Positions 7,390 through 15,988 of a DNA stretch of 16,476 nucleotides are shown piece by piece. Below the pieces are notes generated by a model that saw only the letters and a list, made by a program, of their open reading frames with translations, did no database searches and was not told the origin of the DNA. Position 1 is the stretch's first letter. The number at the start of each line of letters is the position of its first letter. The position numbers and the translations under genes are program-made. Source of the DNA: an uncultured Lachnospiraceae bacterium (lineage in GTDB: Bacteria > Bacillota > Clostridia > Lachnospirales > Lachnospiraceae); NCBI GenBank assembly GCA_900555195.1, contig USKC01000027.1, positions 1 through 16,476 on the forward strand, written 5' to 3'.

Positions 7390-9093
7390 ATGATTCATTC
7401 CAAATCTTTAAAACCACTGTTAATCCGTATATTCCTTTTCGGTCCCACGCTTCTGATCATCTGTCTCATCCTTCTGTCTTCGCATTCCATTAATGCCCTG
7501 ATGACCAATAAAATCGAATTAATCATAGAAAACAATCTCAGCCAATTTATCTCCAGCATAGACTCCTCTGTTAAGGAGCTGAACCAGGCAGCCTACCAGT
7601 TCACGGAAGGCTCCATCGGAGAAGCGCTCATTCTCCTGCCCTACGCCACCCCCTACGAAAAAACTCAACTTTCCTCTCTCATTCGGGAGCAGATCGAACT
7701 GATCTCTTTTACTTACAACGATTTTCGGGTGATTTCTTTCTATAGAATGGATGAGAAAGAATCCCTTTTCTCCAACAAACAAATGAATCAGGAACTTTCT
7801 CTGGATTCTTTTCCCACACTTATGCAGAAAAATCAATTTCTCTATTTTGCCCCGCATAAGAGCATTGATCAATATGCTTATAACGATACTCCTGTACTTT
7901 CTTTGCTGAAAAGAATGGGGAATCCGGATATGCCAGATATATATCTGTATCTGGAATCAAACTTTGATTACCATACGCCCGAACAGCGCTCCGGGATTTT
8001 CGGAGAAAAGGATTTTTTCCTCATCACAGACACCTCCGGTAACGTGCTTTTCAGCGAAGTGGAATCCGTTTACCCCGTCGGTTCTGCAATGGACAATCTT
8101 TCCTCATCCGCTTCGTATTACCTCTATTGGCAGGATACGCCCTCTTTTTCTGTATGCTATTTCGTTCCTAAAGCGGAATATAACCGAGAAAAATACACCT
8201 GGTTTTTCCAGGCCGCTTTACTTCTCCTGCTCTATACAGTCTTTATTCTGATCAGTTTTTTGGGTTTATGGCGAAAGATCCTAAAACCCATCCGTCAGAC
8301 TGAAGAAGCGATTAAAGCGATTCGGATCGGTGATCTTGTTACCGCTCCCCGCTTTACCGGCGTTTTGGAATTTGATCATCTCATTGAGGAAATCTACTGT
8401 ATGAAACAGGAGCTCTCTGCCCTGATTGCACAGACCCGGGAACAGGAAGCCAAACAAGCACGTTTAGAAATAGAAAAATTAATGTATCAGATTAACCCGC
8501 ATTTTTTAATGAACAGCTTGAACACGCTTTACTGGATGGCCCGATTGAATCATCAGCCACAGATTGGAAAATATATCAGCGCATTGAATAAGCTTTTACA
8601 ATATAATCTGAAACATGAACAGGCTATGGTTCCCCTTCAGGAAGAAATTGATGCTTTGAAGCAATATATTCTTCTTCAAAAGCTGAGATATGATTTTCAC
8701 TATCATTTCATCTGCAAAACGGATTCCCTTAAGAATTTTCCGGTTCCCCGCTTTATCCTGCAGCCATTGGTGGAAAACTCCATCTCGCACGGGCTTAGAG
8801 AAGAAAACAGCCTGATTACCATTACAATTCGGGAATGCAACGGATTGGAGATAGAAATCTGTGATAATGGATATGGCATGTCCCCTCAGACGGTCCAAGC
8901 CTTAATGGCCAGTCAGGATTCTTTTTCTTATACGCATGAAATGGGAATCGGATTGAACTATGTGATCAAGATTCTGAAAAATAGATATGGTTCAAGCGCT
9001 TCCTTACAGATTGAAAGCATTCCGCAGGAAGGCACCCGTATATATATGCATATTCCAGACAGCCTGGAATGCCATCAAAAAAATGGAGATTGA
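7390..9093 (+). CDS. Sensor histidine kinase, YesM/LytS type, 567 aa
   Basis: A membrane sensor for the two-component system. TM1 is at about residues 10-30, an extracellular sensor region at about 31-270, TM2 at about 272-293, a HAMP-like linker after it, and then a His_kinase domain. The phospho-accepting histidine is H371 in QINPHFLMNSLNTLYWMA. The ATP-binding part has the N-box with N463 (LQPLVENSISHG), the G1 motif DNGYGM (D492) and a GIGLNYV motif. The ATG at 7390 is chosen because a G7 tract (7377-7383) stands 6 nt upstream; an upstream in-frame ATG at 7366 has no such site. It is divergent from operon A and overlaps functionally with the response regulator that starts 1 nt after its stop. 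YesM-type kinases usually sense extracellular sugars or their binding proteins; the actual signal is unknown. Confidence 0.93.
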   Translation: MIHSKSLKPLLIRIFLFGPTLLIICLILLSSHSINALMTNKIELIIENNLSQFISSIDSSVKELNQAAYQFTEGSIGEALILLPYATPYEKTQLSSLIREQIELISFTYNDFRVISFYRMDEKESLFSNKQMNQELSLDSFPTLMQKNQFLYFAPHKSIDQYAYNDTPVLSLLKRMGNPDMPDIYLYLESNFDYHTPEQRSGIFGEKDFFLITDTSGNVLFSEVESVYPVGSAMDNLSSSASYYLYWQDTPSFSVCYFVPKAEYNREKYTWFFQAALLLLLYTVFILISFLGLWRKILKPIRQTEEAIKAIRIGDLVTAPRFTGVLEFDHLIEEIYCMKQELSALIAQTREQEAKQARLEIEKLMYQINPHFLMNSLNTLYWMARLNHQPQIGKYISALNKLLQYNLKHEQAMVPLQEEIDALKQYILLQKLRYDFHYHFICKTDSLKNFPVPRFILQPLVENSISHGLREENSLITITIRECNGLEIEICDNGYGMSPQTVQALMASQDSFSYTHEMGIGLNYVIKILKNRYGSSASLQIESIPQEGTRIYMHIPDSLECHQKNGD

Positions 9094-9094
9094 T

Positions 9095-10513
9095 ATGATA
9101 AAGGTAATGATTGTAGAAGATGACAAACTCACAAGGATGGGAATTCTCGCCTCCGTCCATTGGGAGGCCTGCAATATGCAGGTCGTATTTGATACAGGTA
9201 TGCCGCAGCGTGCATTGGAATTTCTCGAACACAATGAGGCTGATCTGCTGCTTGCGGATATCTCCATGCCTGTCATGTCCGGTCTGGAACTCGCCAAAAG
9301 GGCAAAGTCACTCAGGCCCTCTCTCCAGTTTGCCCTGCTGACGATGCATCAGAATTTCAATTACGTCCAGGAAGCACTTCGCCTGGGTGCACTGGACTAT
9401 ATTTGTAAAAGTCAGTTTGAGCAAGACGATGTGGAAGAAATTCTGCTGAATATGAAAAAACGCTTTGAGGCGGTTCAGGGCTCTAAAAGGCCTGCGGATT
9501 ACCTGGAGCGAGAAGGCGCCTGCTATATTGCCGTTCATCCCGGTTCATCCGTCTCTCCTCTGCATGCTTTTGCCAGCCAATTCTCCTTGCAGGAAAATCC
9601 CCTGCATGACAATGCCAGCCTCTATTTTTTCTCTCCCGGCACTCCAATCTCCCAACGGGATAACACAGAGCATGCTCTCCGCAATATCAGCTGCAAAGAT
9701 TTGATGCTTCTGAGTCTTCCCGATGCGGATAATTATCCCGATAAAACACTCCTCTCTCTTGCCTGTCTCCAGAAAGAGAATCTTTTTTATACATTTGTTC
9801 CTGGTTTTCATTCTTCCAGTCTGGCCGAATTGGTCTGCGATATTCCCGCAACTTCCTATGACCAATTTCAGGATCGGACAGACGAATTTCTTTCCCTGAA
9901 ATGGATCTTCAACCGCAGTCTGGCTGACAGCATCATGGAAAGCCTCCGATACAGCCGTATCCCTTATACCAAGCTCATTCGCCTGTTTTCTAAAGCCGAA
10001 CATAAGATGAATCTCTGCTATGGTTTCCTGCTTCCAGAGGATGCCCTTCTGCTGCCAGAAGAATTTCTCACCTTTTATCATGCCCGTCGCTGGTTTGACC
10101 AAGCTGCAGAACTCATCTGCCAAGCCGTGGAACGCCATTCCTATTCCCCGTATATCGTAGAATGCCTCAGCCAAGCTCTGCTTATCCTGCATACAGAATA
10201 TCCCTCACCTCTGTTTTCAGACGATGTGGCAAGGCGGGTACATCTGAGCCGAAGCTATTTTTGTCAGATCTTCAAAAAAATGACACACCAGTCCTTCAAT
10301 CACTATCTGCGTTCTGTCCGTCTGGACAAAGCGAAAGAACTTCTTATCAAAACCAACTATTCCATATCGGATATCGCTGAAAAAACCGGTTACGCAGGAG
10401 AGAAATACTTCAGTCAGCTGTTTCATGCCGAAACCGGAAAAACGCCCAGTCTTTACCGACAGGAATACAGAGAAAGGACGCCCCTCCCGGAACGCCCTCT
10501 CAATTCCCCCTGA
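9095..10513 (+). CDS. Response regulator with AraC-type DNA-binding domain, YesN type, 472 aa
   Basis: The partner of the preceding kinase. The receiver domain covers about 1-120, with the acidic pocket E8/D9/D10, phospho-accepting D55 (LLADISMPVMSG), T83 and K105. A divergent middle region (about 125-370) has no motif I recognise, as is usual in YesN proteins. The C-terminal AraC HTH begins near D376 (SDDVARRVHLSRSYFCQIF) with the second helix-turn-helix around SISDIAEKTGYAGEKYFSQL. The ATG at 9095 is 6 nt after GGAG (9085-9088) that lies inside the kinase stop region, so translation is probably coupled. It most likely activates the divergent GH31/transporter operon; control of operon B is possible but not shown by the sequence. 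Confidence 0.93.
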   Translation: MIKVMIVEDDKLTRMGILASVHWEACNMQVVFDTGMPQRALEFLEHNEADLLLADISMPVMSGLELAKRAKSLRPSLQFALLTMHQNFNYVQEALRLGALDYICKSQFEQDDVEEILLNMKKRFEAVQGSKRPADYLEREGACYIAVHPGSSVSPLHAFASQFSLQENPLHDNASLYFFSPGTPISQRDNTEHALRNISCKDLMLLSLPDADNYPDKTLLSLACLQKENLFYTFVPGFHSSSLAELVCDIPATSYDQFQDRTDEFLSLKWIFNRSLADSIMESLRYSRIPYTKLIRLFSKAEHKMNLCYGFLLPEDALLLPEEFLTFYHARRWFDQAAELICQAVERHSYSPYIVECLSQALLILHTEYPSPLFSDDVARRVHLSRSYFCQIFKKMTHQSFNHYLRSVRLDKAKELLIKTNYSISDIAEKTGYAGEKYFSQLFHAETGKTPSLYRQEYRERTPLPERPLNSP

Positions 10514-10563
10514 TCGATTCAGGAGCCATCTGATATCTGCTTGTCTGCTCGCTCACATACTTT

Positions 10564-10579
10564 AACCGTTCAGACGGTT
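10564..10579. terminator. Weak hairpin between convergent genes
   Basis: AACCGT (10564-10569) and ACGGTT (10574-10579) form a 6-bp stem with a TCAG loop, directly after the GH95 stop on the minus strand and 50 nt after the response-regulator stop on the plus strand. There is no T-run on either side. It may be a weak bidirectional terminator or an mRNA end-protecting structure. Nothing else terminator-like was seen in this 66-nt gap. Confidence 0.25.
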
Positions 10580-12838
10580 CTAAACGATTACCGCATATTC
10601 GTTCTCCCACGGATTTTCGATCCGGTATTCCTTGACTGCTCCGTCTTCCCAGGCGAGGTCTATCTCGAAGCCGCCGCGCAGCTTCAGGCCTTTGATCCGG
10701 CCCTTAGGCCAGAAGGACGGAAGGCTGGGCAGGAGGCGGATTTCATAGGAACGGATATGCCCCGTTTCATCTGCAATCTCCTGGCACTGCACGAGAGATT
10801 CCATAATCAGGGCAGGCATGCCGCCTCCCAGATCCGCATTAAATATGCTCGGCCCGGCGTCATGGGAAGAGGAAAACGACGAGTAGTAATGATTCCCCGC
10901 CAGGGATGACAAGGTCTCTTCCACGGCACGCACATCCCCCAAATGGCTTGCCGCCATTCCGATCTGCACCATGCCAAAGGCCATCACACCCTTTTCCTTC
11001 TCCTTGCGTTCCATTTTGATCTCATAGGCCCGCCTGCATGCATCACATAGCTTCGGTTCTTCCCGGAATTCCTTTGCGATATCGTAAAAAAGAGGATAGA
11101 GATGGGATGCATGGCGGTGATCATAGCAGTCCTCCAGCTTTGGCGTGGCCCATTCTTTTAACGCGCCGTCCTCGTTAATGAGATACGGCGGCATCTTCTG
11201 AAGCATTGCCTCCCATTTGCGCACGTTCTCTTCTTCGATCCCCAGCGTCCTGCAGCCGATGATGAGATGGTTCAGAAGTTCCCTTGCCACGGCGATATCC
11301 ATTGTCGCATTCACGCATGCCTGAGATCCCGTATTGGAGGGGGCATTCTCAGGAGAATAGGACGGAGTAAAACAGTACTTCCCATCTTCCCCTTCTATCA
11401 GAAAATCTTCATAGAAGACTGCTGCCTCTTTCATGAAAGGAAGCGCCTCGCGCACAAAGAAATCGTCATCCTGCGTATACAGCCAATAATCATAATAGAA
11501 TCGGGCCATCCATCCCGCACCGGCGGTCCAGAATGTCATGGGCCAGGTGGAGTCAAAATGATTGTTCAGCCCATGGTTGCTCGACCGAGACGGGAAGTGG
11601 ATTCCCCGACAGCCGAACAGCGCCTTGGCGCTAGTCCTCATATCCTCCTTCAGATAGTCCAGATACCTGAAGTAGCTTTGCATGCATTCCGCCAGATTGC
11701 CCGGCAGAAGGGAGACGGCCACCGTCTGTATATTTCCGTTGTTCGTATAATCGGAGGACCAGGGAACGGCATAGGTGCCGGTCCATAATCCCTGAAGGTT
11801 CGGCGGCCAATCCCCGCAGGCGCTGATGGTCAGATATCTTCCCGCATCAAAAATCTTCTCATAGAACGCGTTGGGAATGCTCCCGCTGCGGGATGCTTCC
11901 CACAGTTTTTCCGCGCTTTCCTCTCTTTCTTTTCCTCCGCACAGATCCAGCTCTACCCTGCCGAATAGTTCTCCGTGTATCCTGCTGTGTCTTTCCAGAA
12001 GGCTGTCAAAATCAACTACAAGCTGCTGCGTATCCTTCAGGAATGCATCCAGGCGGCTTTCGTTCCTTTCTTCCAGCGGCCACAGGCTGAATCCGAAAAG
12101 CGTATCGGAAGCTTTCTCCAATCGGTATCCGCTCTCCGTCTTCCGGATCTGTCCGTCCGTTTTCAGGATCCTCATGCAGCATTCATACCCTTTCCCTTTC
12201 AGAAGGAAAGGCACCCGCATGGATACCGCCCCATCCCTCCAGGCATAAGAGGGTTCTCCGAGCTTTGCATAATGGCTGGGCCCTTGCCAGAACGGATCTC
12301 CCGCATCCGGATCCTCCACGGCCTTCTTCAGTTCCACACGCAAATCCACGGGCGCTTCATCCTTTAAGTGAAGAACGCACAAATCATCCGCTCTGGAAAC
12401 AAATGTCTGCTGCAGATGCCATTTCCCATTCCGGGAATAAGCGACCGACGACAGGCCGTTTGCAAAATTCAGGGATTTCTCATATTCTTCCGCTTCCCCT
12501 TCTCCTTCGGTCACAATCCAGACGGCACAGGCCGGAAAGAACGGATCCGTCCATCGCTTTTCCCCATACCCCTGCTGATGGGACAATTCCACCACATAGT
12601 CTGCCGCCTTCTGATACGCTCCCTCCTGCAGCATCGTTCTGATTTCTTCCATATGTTCCGCCGTACGGACGGGCGGAAGGGGCTCATGAATCGGAAGATA
12701 CAGCTTCTCATGCGTCAGAAGGATCTCTTCCTTCATCGGTTTTCCCTTAATCAGGGCCCCTATCGTCCCGTTTCCGCACAGCATGGCTTCTTCCCATCTG
12801 TCCGAAACCTTATAGCTGGTATACCCTCTGCCTGGCAT
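10580..12838 (-). CDS. GH95-family glycoside hydrolase (alpha-L-fucosidase-like), 752 aa
   Basis: A predicted cytoplasmic inverting glycosidase; GH95 members remove alpha-1,2-L-fucose or alpha-L-galactose. The N-terminal domain starts with WEEAMLCGNGTIGALIKG, as in GH95/GH65-like sandwiches. The (alpha/alpha)6 barrel shows QGLWTG, the NxN pair at N367/N369 (DYTNNGNIQ), the general acid E497 (SYSPEN), HRHASHLYPLF, and D669 in FNADLGGGMPALIMESL. The tail LPSFWPKGRIKGLKLRGGF is typical of the family. The usual MNYWPAE after the NxN pair is replaced by VAVSLLPGN, so substrate choice may differ from classical fucosidases. ATG 12838 is preferred over GTG 12844 because AGGAG is 8 nt from the ATG but only 2 nt from the GTG. 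Parts of the gene are GC-rich (37/60 at 10621-10680, 38/60 at 11761-11820) compared with GH38. It is the last gene of operon B, 15 nt after the isomerase. Confidence 0.87.
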   Translation of the reverse strand: MPGRGYTSYKVSDRWEEAMLCGNGTIGALIKGKPMKEEILLTHEKLYLPIHEPLPPVRTAEHMEEIRTMLQEGAYQKAADYVVELSHQQGYGEKRWTDPFFPACAVWIVTEGEGEAEEYEKSLNFANGLSSVAYSRNGKWHLQQTFVSRADDLCVLHLKDEAPVDLRVELKKAVEDPDAGDPFWQGPSHYAKLGEPSYAWRDGAVSMRVPFLLKGKGYECCMRILKTDGQIRKTESGYRLEKASDTLFGFSLWPLEERNESRLDAFLKDTQQLVVDFDSLLERHSRIHGELFGRVELDLCGGKEREESAEKLWEASRSGSIPNAFYEKIFDAGRYLTISACGDWPPNLQGLWTGTYAVPWSSDYTNNGNIQTVAVSLLPGNLAECMQSYFRYLDYLKEDMRTSAKALFGCRGIHFPSRSSNHGLNNHFDSTWPMTFWTAGAGWMARFYYDYWLYTQDDDFFVREALPFMKEAAVFYEDFLIEGEDGKYCFTPSYSPENAPSNTGSQACVNATMDIAVARELLNHLIIGCRTLGIEEENVRKWEAMLQKMPPYLINEDGALKEWATPKLEDCYDHRHASHLYPLFYDIAKEFREEPKLCDACRRAYEIKMERKEKEKGVMAFGMVQIGMAASHLGDVRAVEETLSSLAGNHYYSSFSSSHDAGPSIFNADLGGGMPALIMESLVQCQEIADETGHIRSYEIRLLPSLPSFWPKGRIKGLKLRGGFEIDLAWEDGAVKEYRIENPWENEYAVIV

Positions 12839-12853
12839 AATCACCTCTCCTTT

Positions 12854-13549
12854 TTAATCCCCGAATACAGCATAACGCTCATAATCTTTGAACAACAGAT
12901 ATGCGGGCTCCTCATCCTCCTCGATATCTGGAAGCCGTTCCTGTGCGCTATAGAACCGGTTGTCAACCGTATCGTCATTGGTAGAAGACACCTCGAACAG
13001 AATGACCGGACCGGTTCCTTTTTCCCCGATCCATCTGTGATACTGCTTCGGCTTCAAAGTGATGCTCTGCCCCGGCAAAAGCTTCACCACTCCTCCTGCC
13101 TCAACAGTTACAGTCTCCCCATCCATGCTCACTTCCACAGGAGTGGACGCAAAGCCTTCCTCTTCGTCCGAATTGTAAAGCTGGACAATCAGGTTGCCGC
13201 CGCCTCTGTTGATGATATCTTCCATCTTGGACCAATGAAAATGAAACGGCAGTTCCTGTCCGTCACCGACAAGCAACAGCTTCTCAGCATAAGGCTTCGG
13301 ATATTCCTCCTTGCGGTGGAAGTTGCCGTTCCGGAACGTAAAGATCAGCAACCCTACATTTTCAAAATCCCCGCTTCCAAAGTCGGTAATATCCCATCCG
13401 AGCATGTTATCCACAATTTCTCTTTGATTTTCCTTCAGATGTCCCCATTTCTCCATCGTCCAGGTGGCAAAATCAGGATAACATATTCCCCGCCCCTCTG
13501 TAAACGCAATCGCTTCCTCAATGATGTGGTTAATTTGTGATCGTTTCAT
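12854..13549 (-). CDS. Cupin-type D-lyxose (D-mannose) isomerase, 231 aa
   Basis: A metal-dependent aldose-ketose isomerase acting on D-lyxose to D-xylulose, and in several members D-mannose to D-fructose. Recognised from the start MKRSQINHIIEEAIAF and the strongly conserved NMLGWDITDFGSGDF (48-62), LFTFRNG-like segment, and FHFHWSKMEDIINRGGGN (102-119). Metal ligands are H103, H105, E110 and H171 (QYHRW), the same positions as in the E. coli O157 enzyme of ~227 aa. The ATG at 13549 has a GGAGGAG site at ideal spacing; a longer in-frame opening up to 13789 lies inside GH38 and is rejected. It sits between GH38 (49 nt upstream) and GH95, in one operon. Next to an alpha-mannosidase-family enzyme, D-mannose is a likely physiological substrate (inference). 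Confidence 0.93.
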   Translation of the reverse strand: MKRSQINHIIEEAIAFTEGRGICYPDFATWTMEKWGHLKENQREIVDNMLGWDITDFGSGDFENVGLLIFTFRNGNFHRKEEYPKPYAEKLLLVGDGQELPFHFHWSKMEDIINRGGGNLIVQLYNSDEEEGFASTPVEVSMDGETVTVEAGGVVKLLPGQSITLKPKQYHRWIGEKGTGPVILFEVSSTNDDTVDNRFYSAQERLPDIEEDEEPAYLLFKDYERYAVFGD

Positions 13550-13598
13550 AGTATCTCCTCCTCGCCTTAACCGGCTTCTCAGTCCTTCTTCTTCTCTT

Positions 13599-15941
13599 CT
13601 AGCAGATATAAAGGGATAAGATCTGATGCTTGTGCAATCGGCATTCATACTGTTTCCCGGCAAACGCTTCCCCGGTCTTCCTTTCCATGAGATCCGTCTC
13701 CCACACGCTGCGTTCTTCATCAAACAGAATCCGCATGTCAGAATCGCTTCCATTGGCCTCCTGGATTCTGAGAATGCAGCCTGCTCCATCCTCCGCCGGT
13801 TTAAAAGCGGTAATCACCACATCCCCTTCCACCGTAAACGGTGTTTGCAGCAACGCGTCATTATACTGATATCCGGTTTTAGTGATTTCCGCATTGCTGA
13901 TTTTCTTCGTATATGGCCATACGGAAAATTCAAAGCGATGTTTCCCGGTGTCTCTTACTCCGTCCACGTCCCATATCTCATCCACACTAGGGAGGACGGT
14001 ATCTCCTGTCATCATAGGCGAACGCAACAGGGACATTTCAAAACAGCCAGGCGTCCACTTCACAGAAGGAATTCCTTTATTTAACAGAACAACACCTTTT
14101 TCCTCATCAATTTCATGCTTTACCCAATGCAGCGCCGGAAATTCACCTATCGACCGCACAGCAATATCTGCAAAGTCTTCTGAAAAGGGCAAAATCTTCT
14201 CAGGAGAAAAATGTCTTTCAATAAAGCCATAAGGTATTTCCCAAATGGAGGTATCTGTGTCGTCTGCCACCGGAACCGCCAACCGCAGCCTCTTATTGTA
14301 AGTATCCCAGTTCACATCCAGATAGAAATCGAGGCGCTCCCCATCTCCAGAAGCTTCAACCCGCATTTCCCAGTCTAAACGCTTCACTCCAGGATCCATC
14401 GCCTCATGGCATCCCCGCCAAAGGATTCCTGTTTCGTCTTCATATACCGCATAGTGATAATCTCCAAGCGTAACATAATCCCCCAGAAAATAGGCATTAT
14501 GATTATCTCCCCAATCACACTGCAGCAACAGTTCTCCGATATGAATCGGCCTGCTACTGTTTTTGGTAAATGTCATATTCTGGTAACGGAATGTTCCAAA
14601 CAGATCCTTTCCTTCTTTCAATACAGATACGATTCCCTTTCGTTCGTAGAAAACTTCCATTTTCCCCAATTTCTTCATCTGTATCTGTTCGTTTCCTCTT
14701 TCCGGCCCCTGTATACGGAATATTTTTTTCGTTTTTTTCCTCAAACTATACTGCTCTGCGATGGATTCCGCTTCGTCCAGATAATCCATGAGCTCTTCCT
14801 GGCCGCCGTCTATATGCGCCCCGCTGACGGAATCATGATGCATGTTCAGCAGCAGATCTCTCCAGGCTTGCGTAAACTGTTCATCCGGTTTCTGGAAGCT
14901 TGAATTCCACATCCGCTCCGCTTCTCTCGCCTCAGCCTGAAGAAGTTTGTACGTCACTTCCCGTACTCTTTGCTTATTCTCAATTCTGGTCACATAACAG
15001 CCCTGGTGAACCGGATTCAGATCCTCCGTACATTCCTGATATTCCCGTTCTTTTTCTTCATAATATCCTTTCTTTTCATTCCAGAATTCTGACAGTCCCC
15101 CGAATCTTATCTTGATATTCCCCGCATATTTCTGATTCAGTTTATCAACTGCATCCAGGATACAATGGTTCGGAAGGACTTCTTCCCCTCCGATCATGAC
15201 AAATTCTTTTTCTTCCGTCCCTTTTATGGCATCTTCCAGCAATTCCATCGCCCCATCTTCGCTGAAATTATGCGCAAAAACCATGCCCGTCCCCTGGCAT
15301 TCCTCACAGCCATATCCTTTGCACTTTCTGCAATGAGCATGCCTGCTCAGTCCGTAATAAACAGCCCCTCCTTTATCGCGGGAATCCGTACGCAGCAGCC
15401 TGTCCACGCAGGGAAGTTTCGTTCCATCAATCCCTACCCAATAATCTTGTCTGCATACTCTGTATTTCGTTCCTCCCACCATCTTCGCTCCCGCTAATTT
15501 CAGGATCTGAGGCATATTTGCGCTGTTTCCAAAGGCATCCCATATCCAGGCAAGTTTTGTCCCTTCATACCCTTCTCCACAGAATTCCTGATAAAAATCC
15601 TTGGCCAACAAGTAATTCCTGGACAGGCCTTCGGCCGGGATGTAATTCGTCTCCGGAGTCAGTTCTCCCTGAAGTAAAATCTCCAACCTCCCATCGCGGA
15701 TCCACTTTTTCACCAATTCTTTTCTCTCAGGATGCCGTTCCAGATAGGTTCTCCAAACCAAGTACTGTCCCTCAGTATAACCATATCCCTCTTCTGCCAT
15801 AGACAGCCATCTGTCAATCACACAGTCCCACACATCCGCATAGCTTCTTAGCATCACTGCATTTCTGTATAGAGGCTTATCAAAACATCTCGCCCACTCC
15901 GGATCTAAATGGTTGTGATAAATAATAATGATCTCCTTCAT
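13599..15941 (-). CDS. GH38 alpha-mannosidase-family glycoside hydrolase with internal four-cysteine knuckle, 780 aa
   Basis: A zinc-dependent retaining alpha-mannosidase family member with no signal peptide, so cytoplasmic. Zinc ligands are H11 and D13 (HNHLDPEW), the nucleophile/ligand D135 (WIWDAFGNSANMPQIL), and the later His in MHHDSVSGAH (near 369). The mid three-helix part lies around 330-395 and beta-sandwich domains follow to the C-terminus. Between the strands after the nucleophile and the VMIGGEE segment is an inserted CRKCKGYGCEECQGTG: cysteines 204, 207, 212 and 215 in a C-x2-C-x4-C-x2-C pattern, suggestive of a second metal site. The start at 15941 is chosen because a G5 tract is 8 nt upstream; the in-frame ATG at 15956 has no ribosome site. 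It follows the permease by 47 nt. Alternatives within the family include mannosylglycerate hydrolase; the exact substrate is not set by the sequence. Confidence 0.9.
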   Translation of the reverse strand: MKEIIIIYHNHLDPEWARCFDKPLYRNAVMLRSYADVWDCVIDRWLSMAEEGYGYTEGQYLVWRTYLERHPERKELVKKWIRDGRLEILLQGELTPETNYIPAEGLSRNYLLAKDFYQEFCGEGYEGTKLAWIWDAFGNSANMPQILKLAGAKMVGGTKYRVCRQDYWVGIDGTKLPCVDRLLRTDSRDKGGAVYYGLSRHAHCRKCKGYGCEECQGTGMVFAHNFSEDGAMELLEDAIKGTEEKEFVMIGGEEVLPNHCILDAVDKLNQKYAGNIKIRFGGLSEFWNEKKGYYEEKEREYQECTEDLNPVHQGCYVTRIENKQRVREVTYKLLQAEAREAERMWNSSFQKPDEQFTQAWRDLLLNMHHDSVSGAHIDGGQEELMDYLDEAESIAEQYSLRKKTKKIFRIQGPERGNEQIQMKKLGKMEVFYERKGIVSVLKEGKDLFGTFRYQNMTFTKNSSRPIHIGELLLQCDWGDNHNAYFLGDYVTLGDYHYAVYEDETGILWRGCHEAMDPGVKRLDWEMRVEASGDGERLDFYLDVNWDTYNKRLRLAVPVADDTDTSIWEIPYGFIERHFSPEKILPFSEDFADIAVRSIGEFPALHWVKHEIDEEKGVVLLNKGIPSVKWTPGCFEMSLLRSPMMTGDTVLPSVDEIWDVDGVRDTGKHRFEFSVWPYTKKISNAEITKTGYQYNDALLQTPFTVEGDVVITAFKPAEDGAGCILRIQEANGSDSDMRILFDEERSVWETDLMERKTGEAFAGKQYECRLHKHQILSLYIC

Positions 15942-15988
15942 TTTCTTTTCCCCCATTTTTCTGTTCTAACCCCTTCTTGTCCTCTCTG

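Noticed and set aside
11267..11788. Plus-strand frame of 173 codons inside the GH95 gene
   Set aside because: It lies entirely opposite conserved GH95 barrel sequence, with no ribosome site and no recognisable domain.
12368..13540. Long plus-strand frame of 390 codons opposite the isomerase and GH95 genes
   Set aside because: Both minus-strand genes have clear families, catalytic residues and ribosome sites. The antisense protein is rich in Arg, His, Ser and Pro without a recognisable domain, as expected of a shadow frame.
13550..13789. N-terminal extension of the D-lyxose isomerase frame
   Set aside because: It overlaps GH38 coding sequence in another frame. Family members start at MKRS, and a GGAGGAG site stands directly before that ATG.
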